Source: JACVRW01 sp963803085
GTDB lineage: Bacteria > Actinomycetota > Thermoleophilia > Solirubrobacterales > Thermoleophilaceae
Direction: 5' to 3'
Assembly (NCBI GenBank): GCA_963803085.1
Contig: CAWDLE010000016.1
Span: 33,093-97,092, forward strand
DNA: 64,000 nt
Shown piece after piece: positions 18,643-26,219 of the stretch; position 1 is the stretch's first letter; each line of letters begins with the position of its first letter. Made by a program: the position numbers and the translations under genes. The notes beneath the pieces were generated by a model, which worked only from the letters and a program-made list of their open reading frames with translations, was not told the DNA's origin and ran no database searches.

Positions 18643-18918
18643 TCAGAGCGGATTTCCTGCGGGACTGGGCGCTTCCGGGAAGTGCAGGTCGCCGCCGCAG
18701 CGCATGCAGACCTGATCCGAGATCGGCACCACGTTTCCGCACTCCGGGCACTGCCGCAGCGGGTCGTCCTGCTCGTATCGGTAGAGGAGCGCCGCAAAGA
18801 TGCCGATTCCCGGCAGCGCGGCGCCGACCAGGAACCAGATCACGAACGAGCTTCCCTTCATGCGTCCGATCACGCCGGTCGCGAGGCCGAAAACGAACGC
18901 GATGACGACGAAGGTCAC
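18643..18918 (-). CDS. small membrane protein with C-terminal zinc ribbon
   Basis: A 91-aa protein with two hydrophobic helices (residues about 2-18 and 24-46) followed by a zinc ribbon (CPECGNVVP...CMRCGG). Two CxxC pairs about 17 residues apart would bind one zinc ion on the cytoplasmic side. The GTG at 18918 lies three bases after the stop of the small membrane protein upstream. Function is unknown; zinc-ribbon/TM proteins of this type are common in actinobacteria. Confidence 0.75.
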   Translation of the reverse strand: MTFVVIAFVFGLATGVIGRMKGSSFVIWFLVGAALPGIGIFAALLYRYEQDDPLRQCPECGNVVPISDQVCMRCGGDLHFPEAPSPAGNPL

Positions 18919-18921
18919 TGC

Positions 18922-19092
18922 TCAGAGCACGCGCAGGGCCCAGACCACCGCCACGACGGCGATCACGGCAATCACGATCCAGGCGATCGCCGCTACGAAA
19001 CCGAGCACGAGCTTGAACAGGACATACGCCGCGACGACCAGAACCGCTACGGCGAGCAGCTTTCGGGCTGCGTCTGATGCCACTTGTCCCAT
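18922..19092 (-). CDS. 56-aa membrane protein
   Basis: A short gene coding for MGQVASDAARKLLAVAVLVV and then about 30 more mostly hydrophobic residues, ending WALRVL. It is almost entirely a membrane hairpin. Support comes from a TAGAAT box seven bases before the ATG and from the three-base spacing to the zinc-ribbon gene downstream. Function is unknown. Confidence 0.6.
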   Translation of the reverse strand: MGQVASDAARKLLAVAVLVVAAYVLFKLVLGFVAAIAWIVIAVIAVVAVVWALRVL

Positions 19093-19099
19093 AGTGAGG

Positions 19100-19105
19100 A
19101 TTCTA
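19100..19105 (-). promoter_or_regulatory. -10 box of a leaderless transcript (small membrane protein, zinc ribbon)
   Basis: TAGAAT seven bases before the ATG at 19092, the spacing expected when transcription begins at the start codon. Confidence 0.55.
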
Positions 19106-19113
19106 GGCTGTGC

Positions 19114-20061
19114 TCACAGCAATCTTGCGGGGCGGGTCCCCAGGTAGCGGTCGAGACCCGGTAGCGGGACCGACGACAGGATCCACGCAGGCCAGTAGAT
19201 CTTGAAGCCAAACCCGCGCAGCCGGTTGATCAGCCACCACGACGCGGTGGTGCAGTAGACCCCGAAGGTCTCCGGTTCCTGCATCTTCGCGACGCGGTCG
19301 AGCGCCGCCAGCACCACAGGGATCAGGTCCTGGGGGTTCTCCCCCACCGCCGGCCCGATCTCGCCCAGATTGCTCACCCAGCAGAGTGCCGTCGCGTGAC
19401 CCGATTCTGCGTTGACCGTGGCGAGGCAGTTGCGGGTACGGCCGAAGAACTCGTGCAGCTTCGGCCGCTCGTGCCCGATCGCCTGTGGCTCGAGGCGCTT
19501 CCACTCCTCCACGGCCCGCTCCGAGGTCAGGACGTGCACGTCGGGCTCCGCGGTGTCGAGCTCGAGCGCGCGCTGCTCGAGGTACTGGTCGACCCGGTGG
19601 CGCATGTGCCAGTGGCCGCTCACCGGCATCACGCCGAACTTAGTGAACAGGGTGAGGTCGACGGGCGTTCCCAGCGCCACCACGAGCCGGCCCAGGTCAG
19701 GGGTGGGCGACCCGGGCCAGCAGCGCTCTAGCAGGCCGGTGCTCACGCCGCGGCCAACGTGCGAGGGCAGCACCCAGAGCTCCGCCATCTCGTCCATTGA
19801 GCCGAAGCGCGCCATGAGCACGTAGCCCACGAGCTCGTCGCCGTCCTCGCAGACGAGGAAGCACCCGCCCTCCTGGGCGGCGAGGAACTCGATCAGCGGA
19901 CGCTCGCGTTTCCAGTCCTCGCGCAGCTCCTCCTCCGTGCGGCCCTGGTCCCCGATGATCAGGCCGCGGGCCCGCCGCGACGTGTCCCAGGCCGCCTCGC
20001 CGAGCTCGAACACGGCCTGCAGGTCGCTGGCGCGACCGTCGCGGAAGCTCAGCTCGGTCAC
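19114..20061 (-). CDS. GNAT-family N-acetyltransferase
   Basis: A 315-aa protein with an N-terminal GNAT domain: FLVCEDGDELVGYVLMARFG, then the acetyl-CoA pyrophosphate-loop region ELWVLPSHVGRGVSTGLLER. The C-terminal half (EFFGRTRNCLATV..., FGFKIYWPAWILSS) may be a second, degenerate GNAT fold. The GTG at 20061 overlaps the stop of the NDH-2 gene by four bases (GTGA), so the two are translationally coupled. The substrate is unknown. Confidence 0.8.
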   Translation of the reverse strand: MTELSFRDGRASDLQAVFELGEAAWDTSRRARGLIIGDQGRTEEELREDWKRERPLIEFLAAQEGGCFLVCEDGDELVGYVLMARFGSMDEMAELWVLPSHVGRGVSTGLLERCWPGSPTPDLGRLVVALGTPVDLTLFTKFGVMPVSGHWHMRHRVDQYLEQRALELDTAEPDVHVLTSERAVEEWKRLEPQAIGHERPKLHEFFGRTRNCLATVNAESGHATALCWVSNLGEIGPAVGENPQDLIPVVLAALDRVAKMQEPETFGVYCTTASWWLINRLRGFGFKIYWPAWILSSVPLPGLDRYLGTRPARLL

Positions 20062-21383
20062 TGGCCGGGCGCCTCGTCCGGCTGTCGCAGCTCGTCGAGA
20101 TAGGTCTGCAGGGAGGGAGGATGGCCGAGCTGGCCCAGCTCGGCGGACGCGCGGCCGAACAGGAGGCCGACGGTCCAGTCGGCCGCCAGGCGGATCCGGC
20201 GCTCCATGCCGGGCATCATCGCGAGGTGGTACGTGCGAGCGGCGAACCAGGCCGGGAAGCCTCGCAGCCGGATCCCGAGCATCGTGGCCACCGCCTTGTG
20301 CTGCCCGAGGTCCACGAACACACCGAGCGTTCGGTACCGGAACGGTCGCGGCTTCTTTCCGGCGAGAGCGGCAGCCACGTTGCTCCCGACCACCCGCCCC
20401 TGGCGGATCGCATGCTGTGCGGTCGGCGGGCTCGGCGCCCTGCGTTTCTGGGCGGGATCCGGAACGGCCGCCGCGTCGCCGATCGCCCAGACGTTGTGCT
20501 GCCCGGTCACCCGCATGCAGGCGTCGGTCTCGATGCGGCCGCCCTTCGTGAGCGGGAGGCCCAGCTCCCTCACGATCGGGGGCGGCTTCACCCCTGCCGT
20601 CCAGCACACGGTGCGTGTGCGCACGCGCTCGCCCGTCGAGAGCATCGCGCTGCGCTCGTCCATGCGCTCGAGCCGCGTGCCGGTGCGCAGCTCGATCCCG
20701 CGCCCGCGCAGCTCCCGGGAGGCGAACTCGGCGAGGCTCTCGGGGATCTCGGGCATGATCCGGTCGAGCATGTCGGCGATGATCCAGCGCGTGCCCGCCT
20801 CGCGGCAGCGCGGGTAGCGCTCGATCGTGTCGTTCACGTAGTCCTGGAGCTCCGCGATCCCCTCCACGCCGGCGTAGCCGGCACCGACGAACAGGAAGGT
20901 GAGGTACTCGCGCCTGCTCTCGTCGTCGGCCAGCGACTCGGCGATCTCCAGGTTGAGCAGCGCGCGGTTGCGCAGTGCGATGGCGTCGGAGAGCGTCTTG
21001 AAGCCGAGGGCGTGCTCCGCGAGACCGGGGACCGGCAGCACCCGCGAGACGGATCCGAGCGCCACGATCAGCTGGTCGTAGCGCAACGTCTCGTCGCGCT
21101 CGTCGAGGGTGCGTATGTAGAGCTCGTTCACTCCGGGGTCGGCTCCGGTCACGCGGCCGAGGCGCAGATCCGCCCACTCGAGCTCCTCACGGATCGGCAC
21201 AACCACGTGGCGCGGCTCGAGCGATCCCGCAGCAGCACCGGGCAGGAGCGGCGAGTACAGGAGGAAGTTCACGTCAGAGACGACGATGATGCGTGCGCTG
21301 TAGCGCGGCAGCCGCCGCTCGAGCCGGCGCGCCGCGTAGAGCCCGCCGAACCCTCCGCCCGCGATTACGACGTCGAAGGCCAC
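20058..21383 (-). CDS. ndh: type II NADH:quinone dehydrogenase (NDH-2)
   Basis: A 441-aa flavoprotein that passes electrons from NADH to menaquinone without pumping protons. The FAD fold is IAGGGFGGLYAARRLE at the N-terminus. The NADH fold is FVGAGYAGVEGIAEL at about residue 165. The second FAD motif is VWAIGDAAAV. A C-terminal amphipathic region (FAARTYHLAMMPGMER) probably holds it to the membrane. A TAGCCT box six bases before the GTG start gives it its own leaderless promoter. It would use the menaquinone made by the nearby men genes. Confidence 0.88.
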   Translation of the reverse strand: MAFDVVIAGGGFGGLYAARRLERRLPRYSARIIVVSDVNFLLYSPLLPGAAAGSLEPRHVVVPIREELEWADLRLGRVTGADPGVNELYIRTLDERDETLRYDQLIVALGSVSRVLPVPGLAEHALGFKTLSDAIALRNRALLNLEIAESLADDESRREYLTFLFVGAGYAGVEGIAELQDYVNDTIERYPRCREAGTRWIIADMLDRIMPEIPESLAEFASRELRGRGIELRTGTRLERMDERSAMLSTGERVRTRTVCWTAGVKPPPIVRELGLPLTKGGRIETDACMRVTGQHNVWAIGDAAAVPDPAQKRRAPSPPTAQHAIRQGRVVGSNVAAALAGKKPRPFRYRTLGVFVDLGQHKAVATMLGIRLRGFPAWFAARTYHLAMMPGMERRIRLAADWTVGLLFGRASAELGQLGHPPSLQTYLDELRQPDEAPGQ

Positions 21384-21389
21384 GCGCCG

Positions 21390-21395
21390 AGGCTA
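21390..21395 (-). promoter_or_regulatory. -10 box of the NDH-2 gene
   Basis: TAGCCT, six bases before the GTG at 21383. Its TAG is also the stop codon of the preceding gene. Confidence 0.5.
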
Positions 21396-21746
21396 CCCAG
21401 CCGCTCGCCGCGCCGCGTCCAGGGCGGGGCGCATCCGGCGCGGCAGGCGCCGGGCCACTCGCCAGGGAGCGCCGGCGAAGGCGTGGTTCGCCACCGTGGC
21501 GAAGCCCTCCTCGTCCACGCGCAGCGCGAGCAGGAGGTGCGCTACCCGGTCGGACGGCGGCAGCTCGCGGTCCACGGCCTGCACGCAGAAGCAGTGCACC
21601 CGGCGGCCACCGTGCGACACGAGCAGCGCGCCGCCCTCGCCGAGCAGCCAGACGCCAAGCTCGCCGTGCTGGAGCGCGAGACCGGTCTGGCGCTGGAGCT
21701 CGCGCTCCTCGTGCCCGAGCAGGTCGCCGAGCAGGCCCTGCGCCAC
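21393..21746 (-). CDS. conserved hypothetical protein, probably the C-terminal half of a split gene
   Basis: A 117-aa open segment (VAQGLLGDLLGHEERELQ ... GFATVANHAF, ending in an Arg-rich RRLPRRMRPALDAARR). It shows no known enzyme motif. In this frame it is open further upstream through RRRRTDAFPGEP. That would join the preceding membrane segment if one base near 21783 is extra, so the two are probably one gene of about 215 aa. The last codon, TAG, is part of the NDH-2 promoter box. Confidence 0.55.
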   Translation of the reverse strand: MAQGLLGDLLGHEERELQRQTGLALQHGELGVWLLGEGGALLVSHGGRRVHCFCVQAVDRELPPSDRVAHLLLALRVDEEGFATVANHAFAGAPWRVARRLPRRMRPALDAARRAAG

Positions 21747-21750
21747 GGGC

Positions 21751-22047
21751 TCACCCGGGAACGCGTCCGTCCTCCGCCTCCTGAGCGCGTGGCCGCTTCG
21801 GCCGCACCACGCTCGCGCCCCGGAACGCGTAGAGCTCGGGGATGATCCAGGCGTGCGCGAGCGCGGCGAGCGCCACCGGGGTGGCGAGCGGCTCGAGCCA
21901 GATCATCCCCACGCCGGCGCAGATGAACGGCACCGTGTACAGCAGCGTCCACGCATGCCAGATGCGAGCCCAGCGGCGCAGCCAGCGTGCGTCCGTGGGC
22001 TGGCGCCACGGAACCGAGGCGAGCTCGGGAAGGGCCTCGACCGGCAT
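21751..22047 (-). CDS. two-helix membrane protein, probably the N-terminal half of a split gene
   Basis: A 98-aa segment from the ATG at 22047: a soluble N-terminus (ALPELASVPW), a Trp/Arg-rich stretch (RWLRRWARIWHAW) and two membrane helices containing LYTVPFICAGVGMIWL and ALAHAWIIPELYAF. It ends in a basic tail just where the frame is lost. No function is recognised. Starting at 22095 instead would add 16 residues translated from the hairpin region, which is unlikely. Confidence 0.55.
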   Translation of the reverse strand: MPVEALPELASVPWRQPTDARWLRRWARIWHAWTLLYTVPFICAGVGMIWLEPLATPVALAALAHAWIIPELYAFRGASVVRPKRPRAQEAEDGRVPG

Positions 22048-22053
22048 GGCTGC

Positions 22054-22074
22054 GCACCGGGCACCGCCCGGTGC
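22054..22074 (-). terminator. strong 9-bp hairpin between two minus-strand genes
   Basis: GCACCGGGC/GCCCGGTGC, a perfect 9-bp stem with a 3-base loop, seven bases past the stop of the 74-aa gene and just before the start of the next gene. No clear U-run; probably a terminator or an attenuator. Confidence 0.5.
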
Positions 22075-22081
22075 TTGCCCA

Positions 22082-22306
22082 CTACCCGCCTGCAATGGGA
22101 CGCCGCAGGATGACCATGTCGGCGTCGCGCGGGAGCTGACGCACGTGCGTGGCCTTCCTTGGACCGTCGGGAACCGTGCCGATGTATCCGAGCTCCTGCT
22201 GCCCGGCGAACTCGCGCACCGCCGCCTCGAAGGCGGCGTCGTCCTCGACAGACCACTCGGCGAGCGTCGTGTGCCCCGTGCCGTCCATGCGAATGAGTCG
22301 TGCCAT
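22082..22306 (-). CDS. 74-aa conserved small protein
   Basis: The protein begins MARLIRMDGTGHTTLAEW and ends ILRRPIAGG. It is soluble, with no signal or motif of known function. The start is set by a TATCCT box seven bases before the ATG. The middle (DAAFEAAVREFAGQ, YIGTVPDG) looks like a folded alpha/beta domain. A much longer reading of the frame upstream lacks a promoter and is antisense to the next genes. Confidence 0.6.
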   Translation of the reverse strand: MARLIRMDGTGHTTLAEWSVEDDAAFEAAVREFAGQQELGYIGTVPDGPRKATHVRQLPRDADMVILRRPIAGG

Positions 22307-22313
22307 GGACTTC

Positions 22314-22319
22314 AGGATA
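22314..22319 (-). promoter_or_regulatory. -10 box of a leaderless transcript (74-aa protein)
   Basis: TATCCT seven bases before the ATG at 22306. Confidence 0.55.
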
Positions 22320-22357
22320 CGCCGGTTTGCAAGCCCCTCACCGGGTAGCCGGAGGTC

Positions 22358-22606
22358 ATGGCTAACACAAGACGAACCCGCGCCTATCGAGGCGGCAGCA
22401 AGCGTTCGAGCGGGTCGAGCTCGCTCATGGACACGGTGAAGAGCGCCCTCACTCAGGTCACCGGAAATCGCGGGCGCGGCTCGCGCGGACGCGGCTCGCG
22501 GGGTGGCGGTGGCGGACTCGCCTCGCAGGCGTCGGGCTTCATAGGCGGACTGCTGAGCGGCGGCAACGACAACAAGAGCCGCAGCCGGGGACGCCGCAGG
22601 CGCTAG
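22358..22606 (+). CDS. Arg/Gly/Ser-rich small basic protein
   Basis: An 82-aa, highly basic, low-complexity protein (GSRGRGSRGGGGG in the middle, SRSRGRRRR at the end), with a short regular helix around SLMDTVKSALTQV. A GGAGG ribosome site sits before the ATG. The RGG-like composition suggests nucleic-acid binding, but this is inference. The stop codon is shared, as CTAG, with the convergent SRPBCC gene. Confidence 0.55.
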   Translation: MANTRRTRAYRGGSKRSSGSSSLMDTVKSALTQVTGNRGRGSRGRGSRGGGGGLASQASGFIGGLLSGGNDNKSRSRGRRRR

Positions 22607-23064
22607 GCCGGCTCGCCGCCGTCTTCGAGCAGGTCCTTGAGCCTGGCGAGGTCCTTCTTCAGGCCCGAGCGGACCATCGGGCCGAGCACCGGGCTCAGGA
22701 GCCGCATCCCGCCGTTCGGCTGCATCTCGATGGTGTAGGTGAACACGGCTCCACCGCCCGCGGCGTCGGGACGGACCGCTCGTCCGCCCTCCAGCCCACC
22801 GATCGTTCCCTCCCCGGCGAAGCGGTACGAGACGCCGGGATCGAGCTCGGTCACCACGCAGTCGGCGACGTAGTCGCGCCCGGAGGACCGGACGACTTCG
22901 CGGACCTTCGTACCCAGGGCAGGCGGGCCGGGCGGGTCGGGCGTCATCTCGCGCAGGCCGTCCCGCCACTCGCTGTCGAACGCGTAGTCGGCGATCGCGC
23001 TCCAGACGTCCACCGGCGGCCTGGCGATCTGCACGGACTCCTCGACTCGGATGGTCCGGCCCAC
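22603..23064 (-). CDS. SRPBCC-family protein (polyketide cyclase/lipid-transfer fold)
   Basis: A 153-aa START/SRPBCC domain. The N-terminus (VEESVQIARPPVDVWSAIAD) is the usual first strand and helix, and the long C-terminal helix is VLGPMVRSGLKKDLARLK. Such proteins bind hydrophobic ligands in a deep pocket; the ligand is unknown. It follows gatB after five bases and so is probably the last gene of the gatCAB transcript. It meets the small basic protein at a shared CTAG. Confidence 0.8.
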   Translation of the reverse strand: MGRTIRVEESVQIARPPVDVWSAIADYAFDSEWRDGLREMTPDPPGPPALGTKVREVVRSSGRDYVADCVVTELDPGVSYRFAGEGTIGGLEGGRAVRPDAAGGGAVFTYTIEMQPNGGMRLLSPVLGPMVRSGLKKDLARLKDLLEDGGEPA

Positions 23065-23069
23065 GCCGG

Positions 23070-24518
23070 CTATGCCCCGATCCGCTCGTTGATCATGCGC
23101 TGAACCTCGCCGCCGTCGGCGCGGCCCTTCGTCTCGCGCATCACCGCGCCGACGATCGCTCCGACCGCCTGGCCCTTGCCGGCGCGGATCTTCTCGACGG
23201 CGTCCGGGTTGTCTGCGATCGCCTGGTCCACGATCTGCTCGAGCTCGCCGCTCTCTGCACGCCCGAGGCCCTTCGCCTCGACCACCGCCACGGGGCTTCC
23301 ACCCTCCTCGAGCAGCACGTCCAGGACCTCTCGGCCCGCGCTGGCCGAGATCTGCTTCTGGACCACCATCTCAACCAGCTCAGCGAACGCCTCGGGTTCC
23401 AGCTTGGTCGCGGACAGATCGCCATCGCCGACCCTCGCCGCCAGCTCGTTCGTAGTCCAGTTCGCCACGTTCTGCGCAAGACCGCTACGCGCCTGAACGG
23501 CCTGCTCGACGAAGTCCCCCCATTCGAAGCGGAACGCCAATAGCCGCGCCGTCTCCGCGGGCAGCCCGAGGTCGCGCTCCAGCCGCTCCGCCCGTGCCGC
23601 CGGCAGCTCAGGCATCGCGGCGCGGGCGCGCTCGAGCATCTCCTCGGTCGGTGCGATGGGCACGAGGTCAGGCTCCGGGAAGTAGCGGTAGTCGTGCGCC
23701 TCCTCCTTGGAGCGCAGCGAGGTGAGGCTGCCGCTCTGAGGGTCGTAGTGGAGCGTCTCCTGCTCGACCTCGCCACCCGCGTGCAGGATGCGCTCCTGGC
23801 GGTCGATCTCGGCGTCGATCCCGCGCTCGAGGAAGCGGAACGAGTTCATGTTCTTCAGCTCGGTCTTCGTGCCGAGCGTGGCCGTGCCGGCCGGGCGGAT
23901 CGACACGTTCGCGTCCATCCGCAGCGAGCCCTCCTCCATGTTCACGTCCGACACGCCCATGCGCCGCAGCGTGGCCTGGAGCAGCCGGCCGAAGTCCGCA
24001 GCCTGGGCGGCCGATGTGAGATCCGGCTCCGTGACGATCTCCACCAGCGGCGTGCCGCCGCGGTTGAAGTCCACGACGCTCGTGGACGCGCCGTGGATGC
24101 GTCCGGACGAGCCGGCGTGGATCAACTTGGCCGCATCCTCCTCGAGATGCACGCGGTGGATGCGCACGTCGCCGAGCCTGCCGTGCCGGCCGAGCGGAAT
24201 GTCGTACTGGCTGATCTGGTAGCCCTTCGGCAGATCCGGATAGAAGTAGTTCTTGCGGTGGAAGATCGAGCGCGGGGCGATCTCGCAGTCGAACGCCATC
24301 GCGATCATCAGCCCGTAGTGCACCGCCTCGGCATTGGTCACGGGCAGCGTGCCCGGGTGGCCGAGGCACACCGGGCACACGAGCGTGTTCGGCTCCTCCC
24401 CGAACGAGAGCGCGCAGCCGCAGAACATCTTCGTCCGCGTGCGCAGCTGTACGTGGATCTCGATGCCGATAACCGGCTCGTAGATGCGGGCCTCGGGCTC
24501 GGTGATCGGTGGGGTCAC
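23070..24518 (-). CDS. gatB: aspartyl/glutamyl-tRNA(Asn/Gln) amidotransferase subunit B
   Basis: A 482-aa subunit that phosphorylates the misacylated Glu-tRNA(Gln) or Asp-tRNA(Asn). The cradle domain has EPVIGIEIHVQL, the zinc-binding CGCALSF...CPVCLGHPG cysteines and FHRKNYFYPDLPKGYQISQY. The C-terminal helical YqeY-like domain (QISASAGREVLDVLLEEGG) binds the tRNA. The GTG at 24518 overlaps the gatA stop (GTGA). The order of transcription is gatC-gatA-gatB. Confidence 0.96.
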   Translation of the reverse strand: MTPPITEPEARIYEPVIGIEIHVQLRTRTKMFCGCALSFGEEPNTLVCPVCLGHPGTLPVTNAEAVHYGLMIAMAFDCEIAPRSIFHRKNYFYPDLPKGYQISQYDIPLGRHGRLGDVRIHRVHLEEDAAKLIHAGSSGRIHGASTSVVDFNRGGTPLVEIVTEPDLTSAAQAADFGRLLQATLRRMGVSDVNMEEGSLRMDANVSIRPAGTATLGTKTELKNMNSFRFLERGIDAEIDRQERILHAGGEVEQETLHYDPQSGSLTSLRSKEEAHDYRYFPEPDLVPIAPTEEMLERARAAMPELPAARAERLERDLGLPAETARLLAFRFEWGDFVEQAVQARSGLAQNVANWTTNELAARVGDGDLSATKLEPEAFAELVEMVVQKQISASAGREVLDVLLEEGGSPVAVVEAKGLGRAESGELEQIVDQAIADNPDAVEKIRAGKGQAVGAIVGAVMRETKGRADGGEVQRMINERIGA

Positions 24519-25912
24519 CCGACGGGCACTCCCTCGAAGCCGATCGACTTCTCGAGCGCGTGCGCGGCGTCGAGGATGCCCGCCTCGCTGAACGCGGGCC
24601 CCGCGATCTGGAATCCCACCGGAAGGCCGTCCGAGAGGCCGCACGGAATCGAGATGGCGGGGATGCCAGCGAGCGGCATCGGCACCGTGTAGTAGTCGGA
24701 CAGGTACATCGCGAGTGGATCCGCGGTGCGCTCGCCGAGCTTGAAGGCCACCGTGGCGGACGTGGGACTCACCACGAAGTCGACCTCCTCGAAGGCGGCC
24801 GAGAAGTCCTGTGCGATCTTGGTGCGCACCTTCTGCGCCGTCCCGTAATAGGCCTCGTAGTAGCCGGACGAGAGCGCGTACGTGCCGATCATGATGCGGC
24901 GTTTCACCTCGTCGCCGAAGCCGTCATGGCGGGTCTGCTCGTACATGGAGGTGAGGTCGCCATTGCCCTTGCGTGGCCCGAACCGCACGCCGTCGTAGCG
25001 TGCGAGGTTGGCGCTCGCCTCGGCGGGCGCGATCACGTAGTAGGCGGCGATGCCGTGCCGCGCATTTGGCAGCTCGATCTCCTTCACGCTCCCGCCGAGC
25101 TCCTCGATCCTGGCGAGCGTGGCGCGCACGCTGTCGGCCACGCCGGGCTCGAGGCCGGGCTCCTCCATCCCCCACACGCCGAAACGCAGGCCGTCGAGCC
25201 GCTCGGCGCTCGGCAGCGGGATCTCGCCCGGGATGCCGAGGGACGTGGAGTCGCAGGGGTCCTTCCCCTGAAGGTGCCGGAGCAGGATGGCGGCGTCGGT
25301 CACGTCGCGCGTGAGGGGGCCGCACTGGTCGAGCGACGAGGCGAAGGCGATCATCCCGTAGCGGCTGATCGCGCCGTAGGTGGGCTTCATGCCGACGATC
25401 CCGCACAGCGAGGCCGGCTGGCGGATCGAGCCGCCCGTGTCGGTTCCGATCGCCCACGGGGCCGTGCCGGCCGCCACGGCGGCGGCGCTACCGCCGCTCG
25501 AGCCGCCGGGCACGCGCTCGCGATCCCACGGGTTCTGGACCGGCCCGAAGCCGGAGTTCTCGTTCGAGGACCCCATGGCGAACTCGTCCTGGTTCGTCTT
25601 GCCGAGCACCCGCGCGCCGGCGTTCTGGAGGTTGCGCACGCTCGTGGCGGTGTAGGGCGGCCGGTAGCCCTCGAGAATGCGCGAGCCGGCCATGCTCGGC
25701 ACGCCCTCCACGCAGAAGAGGTCCTTCACGGCGATCGGCGGGAGCGTGCCGGAGTCCGCGGGCGCCTCGTCGGCCACCCACAGGTAGGAGCCGAGGTCGT
25801 CGCCACTCGCCCGCACCCGCCAGAAATCGAACAGCTCCTCCGAGGAAATCTCGCCGGCCGCGATGCGCTCAGCCTGCTGCGCGGCCGTCAGCTTCAGCAG
25901 CTCGTCGCTCAC
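24515..25912 (-). CDS. gatA: aspartyl/glutamyl-tRNA(Asn/Gln) amidotransferase subunit A
   Basis: A 465-aa amidase-signature enzyme that releases ammonia from glutamine for GatB. The Ser-cisSer-Lys triad lies in PIAVKDLFCVEG (Lys), the GGSSGGSAAAVAAG signature and TDTGGSIRQPA (nucleophile region). The N-terminal helices are typical of GatA (TAAQQAERIAAGEISSEEL). It overlaps gatC by four bases upstream and gatB by four bases downstream. Confidence 0.96.
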   Translation of the reverse strand: MSDELLKLTAAQQAERIAAGEISSEELFDFWRVRASGDDLGSYLWVADEAPADSGTLPPIAVKDLFCVEGVPSMAGSRILEGYRPPYTATSVRNLQNAGARVLGKTNQDEFAMGSSNENSGFGPVQNPWDRERVPGGSSGGSAAAVAAGTAPWAIGTDTGGSIRQPASLCGIVGMKPTYGAISRYGMIAFASSLDQCGPLTRDVTDAAILLRHLQGKDPCDSTSLGIPGEIPLPSAERLDGLRFGVWGMEEPGLEPGVADSVRATLARIEELGGSVKEIELPNARHGIAAYYVIAPAEASANLARYDGVRFGPRKGNGDLTSMYEQTRHDGFGDEVKRRIMIGTYALSSGYYEAYYGTAQKVRTKIAQDFSAAFEEVDFVVSPTSATVAFKLGERTADPLAMYLSDYYTVPMPLAGIPAISIPCGLSDGLPVGFQIAGPAFSEAGILDAAHALEKSIGFEGVPVG

Positions 25913-26196
25913 GAGGCACCCGGGCTCGGCACCCGGAACCCGCCGTCGGCCGCATCCGGGGCCTGCTCGAGGGCCTTCTCGCGCGGCAGGCCGGGGCGCG
26001 GCACGTCCTCACGCAGCACGTTCGTGAGGTCGACCACGTGCGAGGTCGGCTGGACGCCCTCGAGGTCGAGCTCGTTCATCGTCTCCACGTGCTCGAGGAT
26101 CTTCGAGAGCTCCTCGGCCATGCGGTCGACCTCGTCGTCAGTCACCTTCAGCCGCGCGAGCTTGGCGACGTGGAGCACCTGGTCCCGGTCGATCAT
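25909..26196 (-). CDS. gatC: aspartyl/glutamyl-tRNA(Asn/Gln) amidotransferase subunit C
   Basis: A 95-aa GatC that wraps round and stabilises GatA. It has the family pattern HVAKLARLKVTDDEV, LSKILEHVETMNELDLEGV and PTSHVV. It is the first gene of gatCAB. TACAAT lies seven bases before the ATG at 26196, overlapping the promoter of the divergent methyltransferase. Confidence 0.95.
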   Translation of the reverse strand: MIDRDQVLHVAKLARLKVTDDEVDRMAEELSKILEHVETMNELDLEGVQPTSHVVDLTNVLREDVPRPGLPREKALEQAPDAADGGFRVPSPGAS

Positions 26197-26203
26197 CGCG
26201 CCG

Positions 26204-26209
26204 ATTGTA
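26204..26209 (-). promoter_or_regulatory. -10 box of gatCAB
   Basis: TACAAT seven bases before the gatC ATG. It shares two bases with the methyltransferase box on the other strand. Confidence 0.6.
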
Positions 26210-26213
26210 GGTT
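26208..26213 (+). promoter_or_regulatory. -10 box of the methyltransferase gene
   Basis: TAGGTT six bases before the GTG at 26220. A GTG at 26214 directly abuts it and is a less likely start. Confidence 0.5.
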
Positions 26214-26219
26214 GTGGCC

